From: Clostridia bacterium
GTDB lineage: Bacteria; Bacillota; Clostridia; CAKSNL01; HGM11501
DNA: 50,318 nt
Reading direction: 5' to 3'
Assembly (NCBI GenBank): GCA_017411325.1
Contig: JAFQQJ010000060.1
Location: 1 to 50,318 of the forward strand
Below the pieces are notes generated by a model. It ran no database searches. It was not told the DNA's origin and saw only the letters and a program-made list of their open reading frames with translations. Position 1 is the first letter of the stretch, and every line of letters starts with the position of its first letter. Positions 14,933-23,820 of the stretch are shown piece by piece. The translations under genes and the position numbers were made by a program.

Positions 14933-16816
14933 ATGAAAAAGAAGCTTTACGTTCCGCTTATGAACAAAGCGGTAACTGAAGAAACAAGGGAAACCTATCT
15001 TGATATGGTGAAAAAATGCGGAGCAGACACCATATTTCTCGCCAGCGGAGACAGAACGAATTTTTATACAGACGGCGAGGGAACGGCAAATCTTGAATCA
15101 AACATAAAATATTTTGAAGATAAGGGTTATGAGGTTGGCGTATGGATAACATCCCTCGGCTACGGAACTCCCATTGCGCCGAAATACATTCCTTATATAA
15201 AGGATTATACAAAAGTTAAGGGCGTAGAAACTATATGCTACGGTGATGGCTTTTGTCCCGAAGATGAGGCTTATATGGAAAAGTATCTCGCCTGGGTGGA
15301 CAGGATTGTAAAAAAAGGCGTTAAGATGCTTATGATTGATGATGAGCTTTGCCTTTCTGCAAGACCGGGACTTGGATGCTTCTGCGATAAGCATATAAAG
15401 CTTATGGAGGATGCACTCGGCGAAAGCTTGGAGGGGAAGGACCTTAAGGAACTTTTCTTTACGGGAAAGACAAACCGCTACAGAAAGGTATGGGAAAAAA
15501 CCGTTGGCGACACGCTCCGCAATTTTGCGAAAAAGGTGCGTGCAAAGGTAGACGAAACGGATAAAAATATTCGTGTGGGCTTTTGTGCAGGCTACACCTC
15601 CTGGGACATTGAGGGAGTTGATGCCCTTGAACTTACAAAAATCCTTGCAGGGGACAATGCGCCGTTCCTTCGTTTTACGGGAGCGCCTTACTGGATTTCA
15701 AAGTGGCTTAACAAGTTTCCGGGGCAAAACCTCTCGAGTGTGTGTGAAATGGCAAGAATGCAGGAAGGATGGAGCAGAGGAAGCGGCGTTGAGGTTTTCG
15801 CCGAGGCGGACTCATACCCACGCCCCAGATATATGATTCCCGCAAGCTATCTTGAGTGCTTTGACGCAGCTGTTACCGCAAGCGGAAATATGGGACAGCT
15901 TAAATATATGTTTGACTATTATGCATCACCCGAATATGAAACGGGCTATATGAAGCGCCATATTAAAAACAAACCGCTTTATGCATTTTTAGAGAAGCAT
16001 TTTGCCGATAAAAAGGCATACGGCGTAAAGGTTTATGAAAAGATGCATAAGTTTTCGGATATGACTCTGCCTGAGCGCTATGCAGGGGCGAATATGCTTA
16101 TGATGCGCTCTCTTTCTCCTGCATCATCAATGCTGGCGTTTCTGGGTGTGCCCACGGTTTATGCCGAGGACAGCGAATGTGCCATTGCCTTCGGCGAAAA
16201 TGTAAAGGCGATAGAAAAGATGCCGAAGAAGCTTATTCTTGATATAACCGGTGCAAAAATCCTTAAAGAGCAGGGGATTGATACGGGCATTGAAAGCCTT
16301 ACACCGATGGACGTTCCTACCCATATGATTTGCGGAAAGGAAAGAACGACACTTACCAATCCCTGGGCTGAATATTATAATATTTCCCTTAAGGAAGGCA
16401 CAGAGGTTAAATATTACTTTGAAGCACAGGATAAAGTTTTTCCCGGTGCATACACCTATAAAAACGGAGATACTGAATTTTTGGTATTCTCCTTTGACGG
16501 ATTTATAAATAAGTACGACAGCGGACTTTTTACATCCTATATCCAGGAAAAGACTATAAAGGATTTCCTTGGCGATGAGTTTTGCTACATAAGAAAAGAG
16601 CCTGCTGTTTATCAGATTTGCAAAAAAGATGAAAACGAAACATCCGTATTTTTTGAAAACCTGTGGGAGGATAGTCTCTTCGATTTTGAAATTGAGCTCG
16701 ATAGGGAGTATAAAGAAGTTTCCTTCTTCGGCGCAGAGGGAATTCTCTGCGGCAGGAAAATAAAAATAACAAGTGAGATTGCACCCTACGGTATGTTTGC
16801 AGTGGTATTAAAGTAA
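14933..16816 (+). CDS. Uncharacterised TIM-barrel glycosidase-like protein
   Basis: A 627-residue cytoplasmic protein (no signal peptide). Its first 350 residues read like a glycoside-hydrolase TIM barrel: regular strands such as DTIFLASGDR, YEVGVWITSLG, VKMLMIDDELCL and IRVGFCAG, with CFCDKHI after the MIDDEL strand resembling the Cys motifs of hypothetical glycosyl hydrolase (GHL) families. Acidic residues at the ends of the MIDDEL and VFAEADS strands are catalytic candidates. The last ~200 residues look like beta-sandwich domains. ATG 14933 has AGAAAGGG 8 bp upstream; a GTG nine bases earlier is too close to it. Last gene of the dus-flavodoxin-HAD run. Function is not known to me. Confidence 0.6.
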   Translation: MKKKLYVPLMNKAVTEETRETYLDMVKKCGADTIFLASGDRTNFYTDGEGTANLESNIKYFEDKGYEVGVWITSLGYGTPIAPKYIPYIKDYTKVKGVETICYGDGFCPEDEAYMEKYLAWVDRIVKKGVKMLMIDDELCLSARPGLGCFCDKHIKLMEDALGESLEGKDLKELFFTGKTNRYRKVWEKTVGDTLRNFAKKVRAKVDETDKNIRVGFCAGYTSWDIEGVDALELTKILAGDNAPFLRFTGAPYWISKWLNKFPGQNLSSVCEMARMQEGWSRGSGVEVFAEADSYPRPRYMIPASYLECFDAAVTASGNMGQLKYMFDYYASPEYETGYMKRHIKNKPLYAFLEKHFADKKAYGVKVYEKMHKFSDMTLPERYAGANMLMMRSLSPASSMLAFLGVPTVYAEDSECAIAFGENVKAIEKMPKKLILDITGAKILKEQGIDTGIESLTPMDVPTHMICGKERTTLTNPWAEYYNISLKEGTEVKYYFEAQDKVFPGAYTYKNGDTEFLVFSFDGFINKYDSGLFTSYIQEKTIKDFLGDEFCYIRKEPAVYQICKKDENETSVFFENLWEDSLFDFEIELDREYKEVSFFGAEGILCGRKIKITSEIAPYGMFAVVLK

Positions 16817-16849
16817 AAAAGAGTGTTCGCCGAAGCGAACACTCTTTTT
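16815..16849. terminator. Bidirectional terminator between the TIM-barrel gene and the glycogen operon
   Basis: Stem GAGTGTTCGC (16821-16830) / GCGAACACTC (16835-16844), loop CGAA, extended by A and T tracts on both sides. It serves the + strand gene ending at 16816 and the minus strand glycogen operon, whose last small gene ends within the T tract. Confidence 0.9.
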
Positions 16850-16949
16850 ATTTTATTATATTTCCCATCATGGCAACAGCCCAGCGGGCGAAAATTATTA
16901 ACGCGATAATTAAAATAATGTATAAATACATCTTCTTTTTCTTATCCAT
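16848..16949 (-). CDS. Small membrane peptide (33 aa) at the end of the glycogen operon
   Basis: Starts MDKKKKMYLYI and continues with one hydrophobic stretch (residues about 8-26) before a short MMGNIIK end: a single transmembrane helix with a basic, cytoplasmic N-terminus. The start codon lies one base after the amylase stop, and the ribosome site AAGGAGAAATAAT overlaps that stop, so translation looks coupled. It ends in the operon terminator. No relative is recognised. A longer in-frame start inside the amylase gene is unlikely, since it has no comparable ribosome site. Confidence 0.6.
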   Translation of the reverse strand: MDKKKKMYLYIILIIALIIFARWAVAMMGNIIK

Positions 16950-16950
16950 A

Positions 16951-18750
16951 TTATTTCTCCTTATACAATGCAAAGTTTTCGCCCGAAAGCAATACTTCTT
17001 TTTCCCCGGACAAAGCTTTTGCATCATTTCCCACATATGCATAAAGGGTTTCAGAATCCGTTTTGCGCTCCATCAATAAGCTTCCTTCATCTTGCGCTAT
17101 AAAGCGGGTATCGCCAAGCCTTAAAGCATCGTGTGAGTTTTTGATTCCGCCAAGAACTCTGAAAAATTCAAGTATTTCAGTGTTTTCCTTGCCCCAGGGG
17201 TAAAATGCTCTGTTAAATGGGTCTTCAAAGCCCTCCATTCCGGCTTCGTCGCCGTAGTAGATACAGGGGCAACCGGGGAGGCAAAACTGCAAAAATGCCG
17301 CTGTTTTAAGACGTTTAATAGCCGTCTCCTTCATTTTGCCCGAAAGGCGGAAAAATGCTCTGTCCTCTCTTTTATCCATATAGGGAGCATCGGATAAAAG
17401 AGTTAAAATTCTCGGTGTGTCGTGGGTTGAAAGGCTGTTCATAAGGGCGTCCAAAACGTCCTTCGGATAGTTTTCGCATATACTCATAACCGATGCGGCA
17501 AAATCCCTTGCCCCCATATTTCCCTTAACAAAAGAAAGTATGGCATCCCTGAAAGGATAGTTCATAACCGAATCAAGCTCCGGCGCGGTGAAATAGCGAC
17601 GCCTTACACTGTAGCTTACCTTATTTGATGCATCCTCCCACACTTCTCCAAGAACCAGAGCATCGGGCTTTATTTCCTTGACTCTTTTTCTTAAGTTTAT
17701 GATAAATTCGTCGGGAAGCTCGTCTGCCACATCCAATCGGAATCCGTCAGCACCCAAATTAAGCCAATGGGCAACTACGCTGTCAGAATCTTCTATAATA
17801 TAATTAAGAAAGGATTCGGAAAGCTCGTTTACACAAGGCAGAGTGTCGATACCCCACCAGGAGGTGTAAGAATCGGGATAATCATTAAACTGATACCAGT
17901 CTTTATAGGGTGAATCGGGATTGTGGAAGGCACCTGTGCCATAGCGGTTATATTTATCAAAATACACACTGTCACAGCCCGTATGAGAAAATACCCCGTC
18001 AAGAAGTATCTTAATTCCAAGTTCGTGAGCTTCTTTGCAAAGAAGCTTAAAATCCTCTTCCGTGCCCAGGAGCGGATCGATTTTTTTATAGTCGGACGTA
18101 TCGTAGCGGTGGTTGGAATATGCCGAAAAAATCGGGTTTAAGTAAATTACGCCTACTCCTAAATCCTTAAGATAGGGGAGCTTTTTTATTATGCCTTCTA
18201 TGTTACCGCCAAAAAAGTCATTGTTCCGGATTATGCCCTTTTCATCGGGAAGGAAAACGGGAATATCGCCTTCGTTATCGTGAAGGTGATAGGGAGTTTT
18301 CTTATCCGCGGCAGGAAGAATTCTTTCCTTATAAAAACGGTCGGGAAAAATCTGATAATAAACCCTGCCCTTGAAATCATAAGGCACAGTGAAATCGGAA
18401 GGAATGCAGGAAAGCTGCCAGGATGCGCCTTCTTCCATATTGGTGTCACAGTCACCGCATTTATAAAGATGGAAGGTTGAACATTCCGTTTCTATTAAAA
18501 AGTGGTAAAAGTAAAGCCCTGTTTTATAAAGAGAAAAGGTCTCGGAATAATGTTCGTAGGAAGCCTCCGTCTTTATAAGGGAAAGGGGAAGATTTAACTT
18601 CATTCCTTCGTCCGATTCTATTAAAAGATATGCCCTTTTTGTTTTGCAGCTTTCCGGAATGTGGATGGTGATTGTGCATTCCTCATTTTTCCTGAGGCAA
18701 CCGAAGGGCTTTTTATGAAGTTCTGATTTACTGTCGTATAAAATGCGCAT
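16951..18750 (-). CDS. GH13 alpha-amylase family enzyme (cyclomaltodextrinase/neopullulanase-like)
   Basis: A 599-residue cytoplasmic GH13 enzyme acting on alpha-glucans. An N-terminal beta-sandwich (about 1-120, CBM34-like position) is followed by the catalytic barrel beginning VYYQIFPDRFY. The four conserved regions are present: LDGVFSHTG, GADGFRLDVADE (nucleophile Asp), VLGEVWED (acid Glu) and LSTHDTPRIL. The domain order fits cyclomaltodextrinase, neopullulanase or maltogenic amylase. No signal peptide, so it should act on intracellular glycogen or imported oligosaccharides. It lies in the glycogen operon after glgP, from which it is separated by a strong hairpin. An isoamylase-type debranching role is less likely from the motifs. 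Confidence 0.88.
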   Translation of the reverse strand: MRILYDSKSELHKKPFGCLRKNEECTITIHIPESCKTKRAYLLIESDEGMKLNLPLSLIKTEASYEHYSETFSLYKTGLYFYHFLIETECSTFHLYKCGDCDTNMEEGASWQLSCIPSDFTVPYDFKGRVYYQIFPDRFYKERILPAADKKTPYHLHDNEGDIPVFLPDEKGIIRNNDFFGGNIEGIIKKLPYLKDLGVGVIYLNPIFSAYSNHRYDTSDYKKIDPLLGTEEDFKLLCKEAHELGIKILLDGVFSHTGCDSVYFDKYNRYGTGAFHNPDSPYKDWYQFNDYPDSYTSWWGIDTLPCVNELSESFLNYIIEDSDSVVAHWLNLGADGFRLDVADELPDEFIINLRKRVKEIKPDALVLGEVWEDASNKVSYSVRRRYFTAPELDSVMNYPFRDAILSFVKGNMGARDFAASVMSICENYPKDVLDALMNSLSTHDTPRILTLLSDAPYMDKREDRAFFRLSGKMKETAIKRLKTAAFLQFCLPGCPCIYYGDEAGMEGFEDPFNRAFYPWGKENTEILEFFRVLGGIKNSHDALRLGDTRFIAQDEGSLLMERKTDSETLYAYVGNDAKALSGEKEVLLSGENFALYKEK

Positions 18751-18765
18751 ATTGTCTCACTTTCA

Positions 18766-18795
18766 TTAAGGCGAGGGGAAATCCCCTCGCCTTAA
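18766..18795 (-). promoter_or_regulatory. Strong intercistronic hairpin between glgP and the amylase gene
   Basis: Perfect 13-bp stem TTAAGGCGAGGGG / CCCCTCGCCTTAA with a 4-nt loop fills most of the 50-bp gap. Read in the transcript direction (minus) no U tract follows; the next bases are TGAAAGTGAG. It is therefore better explained as a 3'-end stabiliser of glgP mRNA or a processing site than as a full terminator. Confidence 0.65.
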
Positions 18796-18800
18796 ATAAC

Positions 18801-21218
18801 TTATTTCATATACCAGATGTTCTTAGCATATTCTCCTATTGCACGGTCGGCTGAGAATATACCCGCCTTTGCAATGTTGGTAAGGGACATCTTGGTGAAT
18901 TTCTCTCTGTCCTTATAGGTTTCGGAAACCAATCCTTGCGCTCTTACATAGTCGCCGAAGTCGGCAAGAGTCATATAAGCATCGGCTGTTCCGAAGGAAT
19001 TTGTAAGGAGAGATTTTACAATATCATCAAAGTTTGAACCGAAGGAGCCGTTTGTGAGCATTTCGAGAATTGCGGAAAGCTCTCTGTCACGTCTTACATA
19101 GCTTAAGGGATCGTAGCCCTTTCTCCAGAGCTGTTCAACCTCGGGAGCCTTAAGACCAAAGAGGAACATGTTGTCGTCGCCCACCTGCTCGTGAATCTCA
19201 ACATTTGCACCGTCAAGAGTACCAAGTGTTACGGCACCGTTAATCATAAGCTTCATATTACCGGTACCCGATGCTTCCTTTCCGGCGATGGAAATCTGCT
19301 CGGAAATTTCAGCAGCGGGGATGATGATTTCGGCTAAGGATACCTTGTAGTCCTCCAAGAATACAACCTTTATTTTCTCTCTTGCGACAGGATCGGCATT
19401 AACGGTATTGGCAATGGCACAGATAAGTCTTATAATCTGCTTTGCCATAAAATAACCGCTGGATGCCTTTGCTGCAAAGATAAAGGTGCGGGGAGGAATA
19501 TCAAGCTCGGGATTTTCCTTGATCATACGGTACATATGGATGATCTGAAGTGCATTCAAAAGCTGTCTCTTATATTCGTGAAGTCTCTTTATCTGCACGT
19601 CGAAAATGGAATCGGGGTCAACATTTATACCGTTTGCACTTGAAATATAGTTTGCAAGACGAATTTTGTTTGCACGCTTAACCTCACGAAGGGAAGCAAG
19701 AACTGTTGCATCCTCACGGAAGGACAAAAGCTCTTCAAGCTTATTTGCATCCTTCATAAAGCCGTCGCCGATTAAGTTTTTAAGAAGTGCGGTAAGACCG
19801 GGGTTAGCCTGGCAGAGCCATCTTCTGTAGGCGATACCGTTGGTTACATTGGTGAAACGGTCGGGCGTTAAGGCATAATAGTCGTGGAAGATGCTGTCCT
19901 TTAAGATTTCGGAGTGAAGCTTTGATACGCCGTTTATCTTGTGGCAGGCAGCTAAACAAAGGTTTGCCATTTTAACCTCTCCGCCTGAAATTGCCGCCAT
20001 ATAGTCAATTTTTGCAACATCGCCGGGATAGCTTTCATAAAGCCCGGATGTAAGACGGCGGTTGATTTCAACAACGATTTTATAAACTCTCGGAAGAAGC
20101 TCGGAGAAAAGATGCTCGGGCCAGCGCTCCAGCGCCTCGCTCATAACGGTATGGTTGGTATAAGAAAGTGTACGGCAGGTAATATCCCACGCCTCATCCC
20201 ATCCGAAGGAATACTCGTCCATCAATATTCTCATAAGCTCGGGCACGCAAAGTGCGGGATGAGTATCGTTGATGTGAATAGCAACCTTATCGGGAAGATT
20301 TCGGAGAGTGCCGTAATTCTTCATATGGTTTTTGAGGATGCTCTGAAGGGATGCGGAAACAAGAAGATACTGCTGCTTTAATCTTAAGCGCTTACCTTCA
20401 ATGTGGTCATCGGCGGGGTATAAGACCTTACTTATAACTTCCGCCATTGTGTTTCTCTCAAGGGCCTTTAAATGCTCTCCTCGCACGAAATAGTTAAGGT
20501 CAATGGATGCGGAGGAGGGAGATTTTGCACTCCAGAGTACAAGGGGATTAACTGCCTTTGAATTGTAGCCCGATATAAAGAGGTCGTAAGGAACAGCCAT
20601 TACGGAGTTGTAGTTTATATGCTCTGACTTGAAGTTTCCGTTTTCAAACCATTCTTTAACCTCGCCACCGAATTTTACTTCAAAGGCTTCATCCTGTCTC
20701 GGGCGGAGCCAGGAGTCACCGAGAGAAAGCCAGTCATCGGGGAATTCCATCTGCCAGCCGTCAACTATTTTCTGACGGAATATACCAAATTCATAGCGGA
20801 TGGAAAAGCCTGTTCCGGGAAGACCGAGTGTAGTCATTGAATCCATATAGCAGGATGCAAGACGGCCGAGACCGCCGTTGCCGAGACCTGCATCCGGCTC
20901 CATTTCGTAAAGCTCGGCAAGGTCAATTCCAACACCTGCCAGGATGCTCTTTGCTTTTGCCTCAAGCCCCATATTAAAGAGGTTATTGTGAAGGGATGTT
21001 CCAACAAGGAATTCCATTGACATATAGAAAACCTGTTTTTTCTCCTTTGCGGTAACCTCGTCGGAGAAGTTTTTGCGCTCTTCCGCAAGCAGGTCACGAA
21101 GAACGGTGCAAAGTGTCTTATACACCTGGATTTTTGAAGCCTCGGAAAGGCTGCAGCCCGAACCTCTTAAGGATTCAGATTCAAGCAATTTCTTAAATTC
21201 GTCTTTTTTCAAGTTCAT
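18801..21218 (-). CDS. glgP: Glycogen phosphorylase
   Basis: Releases glucose-1-phosphate from alpha-1,4-glucan ends using PLP. The 805-residue length is normal for the family. Signature segments include EPDAGLGNGGLGRLASCYMDS in the N-terminal half, FDVQIKRLHEYKRQLLN and the PLP lysine in GTGNMKLMINGA, followed by LDGANVEI. No allosteric N-terminal extension is seen. Second to last enzyme of the glycogen operon, 45 bp after glgA. It supplies the breakdown arm, so synthesis and degradation genes share one transcript. Confidence 0.95.
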   Translation of the reverse strand: MNLKKDEFKKLLESESLRGSGCSLSEASKIQVYKTLCTVLRDLLAEERKNFSDEVTAKEKKQVFYMSMEFLVGTSLHNNLFNMGLEAKAKSILAGVGIDLAELYEMEPDAGLGNGGLGRLASCYMDSMTTLGLPGTGFSIRYEFGIFRQKIVDGWQMEFPDDWLSLGDSWLRPRQDEAFEVKFGGEVKEWFENGNFKSEHINYNSVMAVPYDLFISGYNSKAVNPLVLWSAKSPSSASIDLNYFVRGEHLKALERNTMAEVISKVLYPADDHIEGKRLRLKQQYLLVSASLQSILKNHMKNYGTLRNLPDKVAIHINDTHPALCVPELMRILMDEYSFGWDEAWDITCRTLSYTNHTVMSEALERWPEHLFSELLPRVYKIVVEINRRLTSGLYESYPGDVAKIDYMAAISGGEVKMANLCLAACHKINGVSKLHSEILKDSIFHDYYALTPDRFTNVTNGIAYRRWLCQANPGLTALLKNLIGDGFMKDANKLEELLSFREDATVLASLREVKRANKIRLANYISSANGINVDPDSIFDVQIKRLHEYKRQLLNALQIIHMYRMIKENPELDIPPRTFIFAAKASSGYFMAKQIIRLICAIANTVNADPVAREKIKVVFLEDYKVSLAEIIIPAAEISEQISIAGKEASGTGNMKLMINGAVTLGTLDGANVEIHEQVGDDNMFLFGLKAPEVEQLWRKGYDPLSYVRRDRELSAILEMLTNGSFGSNFDDIVKSLLTNSFGTADAYMTLADFGDYVRAQGLVSETYKDREKFTKMSLTNIAKAGIFSADRAIGEYAKNIWYMK

Positions 21219-21263
21219 TGATATCGTCCTTTATTGATTATTAATAGCAAGTTTTTTCATAAG

Positions 21264-22691
21264 TTACACTAATGACTTATAAATTGCTCCATATTCCTTA
21301 ACGGGCTCAGACCAACTTGAGTCATATTTCATAAGGGCCTTTATGTGCTTTTCGCGTTTGGCTTCATCGCGCCAGAATTCTGCCGCACGTTCTACTGCAT
21401 TAAGCATATCGTGAGCATTGAAAAGCTTAAAGGTAAAGCCCTTTCCGTCCAGGGTTTCTGTGTTAAGTGCGGGTACCGTATCAAAAAGACCGCCTGTTTC
21501 ACGGACTATCGGAATTGTACCGTAGCGCATTGCGATAAGCTGTGAAAGACCGCAGGGCTCGCTCTTTGAAGGCATTAAGAATAAATCACTTCCCGCATAA
21601 ATACGGCTTGCCAGAGCACTGTTGAAGGTGATTAATGCTTTCAGGCGGCCGGGATAGTAATATTCCGCAAAGCGGAACATTTCTTCAAAACGGGAATCTC
21701 CCGTTCCGAGCACCACAAGTTGAATATCGTTTTTCATCATTTCGTGAATCACACATTCAACCAGCTCAAGTCCCTTATGGGAAACAAGACGGGAAACCAT
21801 AGAAACTATGGGTACATCGCTTCTTAATTCAAGACCTAATTCCTTCTGGAGCTCTTCCTTACAGATGTATTTGCCGGAAGGATTGGTGGGGGAGAACTTT
21901 TTCGGGATATTTTTGTCATTCTTGGGGTTGAAAAGTTCGGTATTTATTCCGTTTACAATACCCGTAAGCTTATACTCGTTCTCTCTTAAAATGGGATCAA
22001 GCCCGTGAGAGAAGTAAGCATATTTAATTTCGTGAGCATATGTCCTTGAAACCGTTGTTATCTTGTCTGCTGCCACGATTGCGCCCTTCATAAAGTTGAT
22101 GGCACCGTCATAGGTTAAAACATTTTTCCATTCTCCCGAAAGCTCCATAATGTTTTCGGAAAATTCCATTGGCATTCTGCCCTGATATTCAATATTATGG
22201 ATGGTGAAAACGGTTTTTATTTTGGAATATGCTTCTATGTGAGAGTAGCACGCCTTTAAGAAAACCGGAATTGTTGCCGTCTGCCAGTCATTCAAATGAA
22301 TGATATCGGGGAAATATCCGATTTCGGCAAAGGAGGCAAGAATTGCCTTTGAATAGTAAGCAAAACGCTCACCGTCATCGAAATGGCCGTAATAGCCTCC
22401 GTCACGAAGGAAGTAAAATTCGTTGTCGATAAAATAATAGGTGACATCCTTATTCTTAAGAGTGAATACTCCGACATAGGTATCCCTGTGAGCAATGGAA
22501 ACATAAAAGCTTTTTATAAATTCGGGATTGAAGTCGGGGTTTTCCTTAAGTGATTTATAGTAGGGGAGCACAACCGAAACTTCGTATTCTGGATTCTTTG
22601 AAAGCTCCGACGGAAGTGCTTCAATTACGTCACCAAGGCCGCCCGATTTTATAAACGGTGCGCCTTCGCTTGCTGCGAAAAGTATTTTCAT
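21264..22691 (-). CDS. glgA: Glycogen synthase (ADP-glucose, GT5)
   Basis: Transfers glucose from ADP-glucose to the growing alpha-1,4-glucan. The 475-residue GT5 protein begins MKILFAASEGAPFIKSGGLGDV with the KSGGLGDV nucleotide-sugar loop, has TIHNIEYQG and LNDWQTA motifs in the N-terminal Rossmann domain and the C-terminal SKSEPCGLSQLIAMRYGTI motif with the catalytic Glu. Its start overlaps the glgD stop by 4 bp (ATGA type), so the two are translationally coupled. Confidence 0.95.
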   Translation of the reverse strand: MKILFAASEGAPFIKSGGLGDVIEALPSELSKNPEYEVSVVLPYYKSLKENPDFNPEFIKSFYVSIAHRDTYVGVFTLKNKDVTYYFIDNEFYFLRDGGYYGHFDDGERFAYYSKAILASFAEIGYFPDIIHLNDWQTATIPVFLKACYSHIEAYSKIKTVFTIHNIEYQGRMPMEFSENIMELSGEWKNVLTYDGAINFMKGAIVAADKITTVSRTYAHEIKYAYFSHGLDPILRENEYKLTGIVNGINTELFNPKNDKNIPKKFSPTNPSGKYICKEELQKELGLELRSDVPIVSMVSRLVSHKGLELVECVIHEMMKNDIQLVVLGTGDSRFEEMFRFAEYYYPGRLKALITFNSALASRIYAGSDLFLMPSKSEPCGLSQLIAMRYGTIPIVRETGGLFDTVPALNTETLDGKGFTFKLFNAHDMLNAVERAAEFWRDEAKREKHIKALMKYDSSWSEPVKEYGAIYKSLV

Positions 22692-23806
22692 ACTATTTCT
22701 CCTTTTTCTACAATTAGGGGAGCGTTCTTGGCACCCTTAAGCACGGTGCCCGCAGAAATTTTCGCATCCTTGTCGATGATTGCATATTCAATTTCGCAAC
22801 CTTCGCCTATTACGCTGCCCTGCATGATGATTGAATTTTTAACGGATGCATTCTTTTCTATCTTGACATCACGGAAAAGAACAGAGTTTTCGATATTTCC
22901 CTTGATTCTGCAGCCGTCTGCAACAAGACACTCGTCTACTGAAGAAGTGGAGGCATAAAAAGTGGGAACCTCGTCACGAACTTTGGTGTAAATGGGACGT
23001 GCGGGATTAAAGATATCGCGTCTTAATTCTTCGTCTGAGATAAGTGCCAAGTTGTTGTTGAAATATGTTGCGATGCTGTTGTTTCTTATGACCTTACCCT
23101 TGAATTCAAATACGTTTACATTTAATGTGCCTTTATTGAATTCACGCTGTATCAGGTCGCGCTCCAAGTGATGTCTTCCCTTGGACACAGACTCTTTTAT
23201 GGCGGTAACCAATTTTTGCTTTTCCATTATGTACATACCCATGGAGGCAAGGGTGCCATCCTTCAATGCGGGATAGTCAACTAAAATTTCTGTCACCTTT
23301 TTCTTTGACATTTCCGTAATCATAGCATAATTTCTCTGCTTGTCAGCCTTAACCTTGTTGGCAATAACCGTTATGTCGGCACCTGACTTTATGTGAGATT
23401 CCAATGCATCATTATAGTCGATGTTGCAGATTACGGTTGAATCCGATAAAACCACATAGTCCTGGTCTATCTTGTCGAGGAAGGAAAAAGCGGAATAAAG
23501 CGCTTCGAGCTTGCCCTGATAAACCGTGGTCTGTCCCGATGAGAAGGGGGGGAGGAGATAAACTCCGCCGTTTTTACGGTTCAAGTCCCATTCTGCAGAG
23601 GAGCCGAGATGGTCCATAAGGGAATTATAGTTATACTTTGTTACGATGCCCACATTTGTGATTGTGGAGTTTGACATATTTGATAAAACGAAGTCGATAA
23701 GACGGTATCTTCCGCCGAAGGGGAGAGATGCCACCGTTCTGTTTTTGGTAAGTAAACCGAAATTTTCGTCAAAAAGATTTGAAAATATAATACCTGCCAT
23801 ATTCAT
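22688..23806 (-). CDS. glgD: GlgD, regulatory subunit of ADP-glucose pyrophosphorylase
   Basis: A 372-residue homologue of GlgC with a nucleotidyltransferase-like domain and a C-terminal left-handed beta-helix. The catalytic loop GGxGxRLxxLT of GlgC is replaced here by FSNLFDENFGLLTKNR, and GDHIYKMDY by SDSTVICNIDY, so it should not be catalytic itself; known GlgD proteins form a heteromer with GlgC and raise its activity. The start at 23806 has GGAGG 10 bp upstream, overlapping the glgC stop. Sandwiched between glgC and glgA in the operon. Confidence 0.93.
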   Translation of the reverse strand: MNMAGIIFSNLFDENFGLLTKNRTVASLPFGGRYRLIDFVLSNMSNSTITNVGIVTKYNYNSLMDHLGSSAEWDLNRKNGGVYLLPPFSSGQTTVYQGKLEALYSAFSFLDKIDQDYVVLSDSTVICNIDYNDALESHIKSGADITVIANKVKADKQRNYAMITEMSKKKVTEILVDYPALKDGTLASMGMYIMEKQKLVTAIKESVSKGRHHLERDLIQREFNKGTLNVNVFEFKGKVIRNNSIATYFNNNLALISDEELRRDIFNPARPIYTKVRDEVPTFYASTSSVDECLVADGCRIKGNIENSVLFRDVKIEKNASVKNSIIMQGSVIGEGCEIEYAIIDKDAKISAGTVLKGAKNAPLIVEKGEIV

Positions 23807-23820
23807 GGTTACACGCCTCC

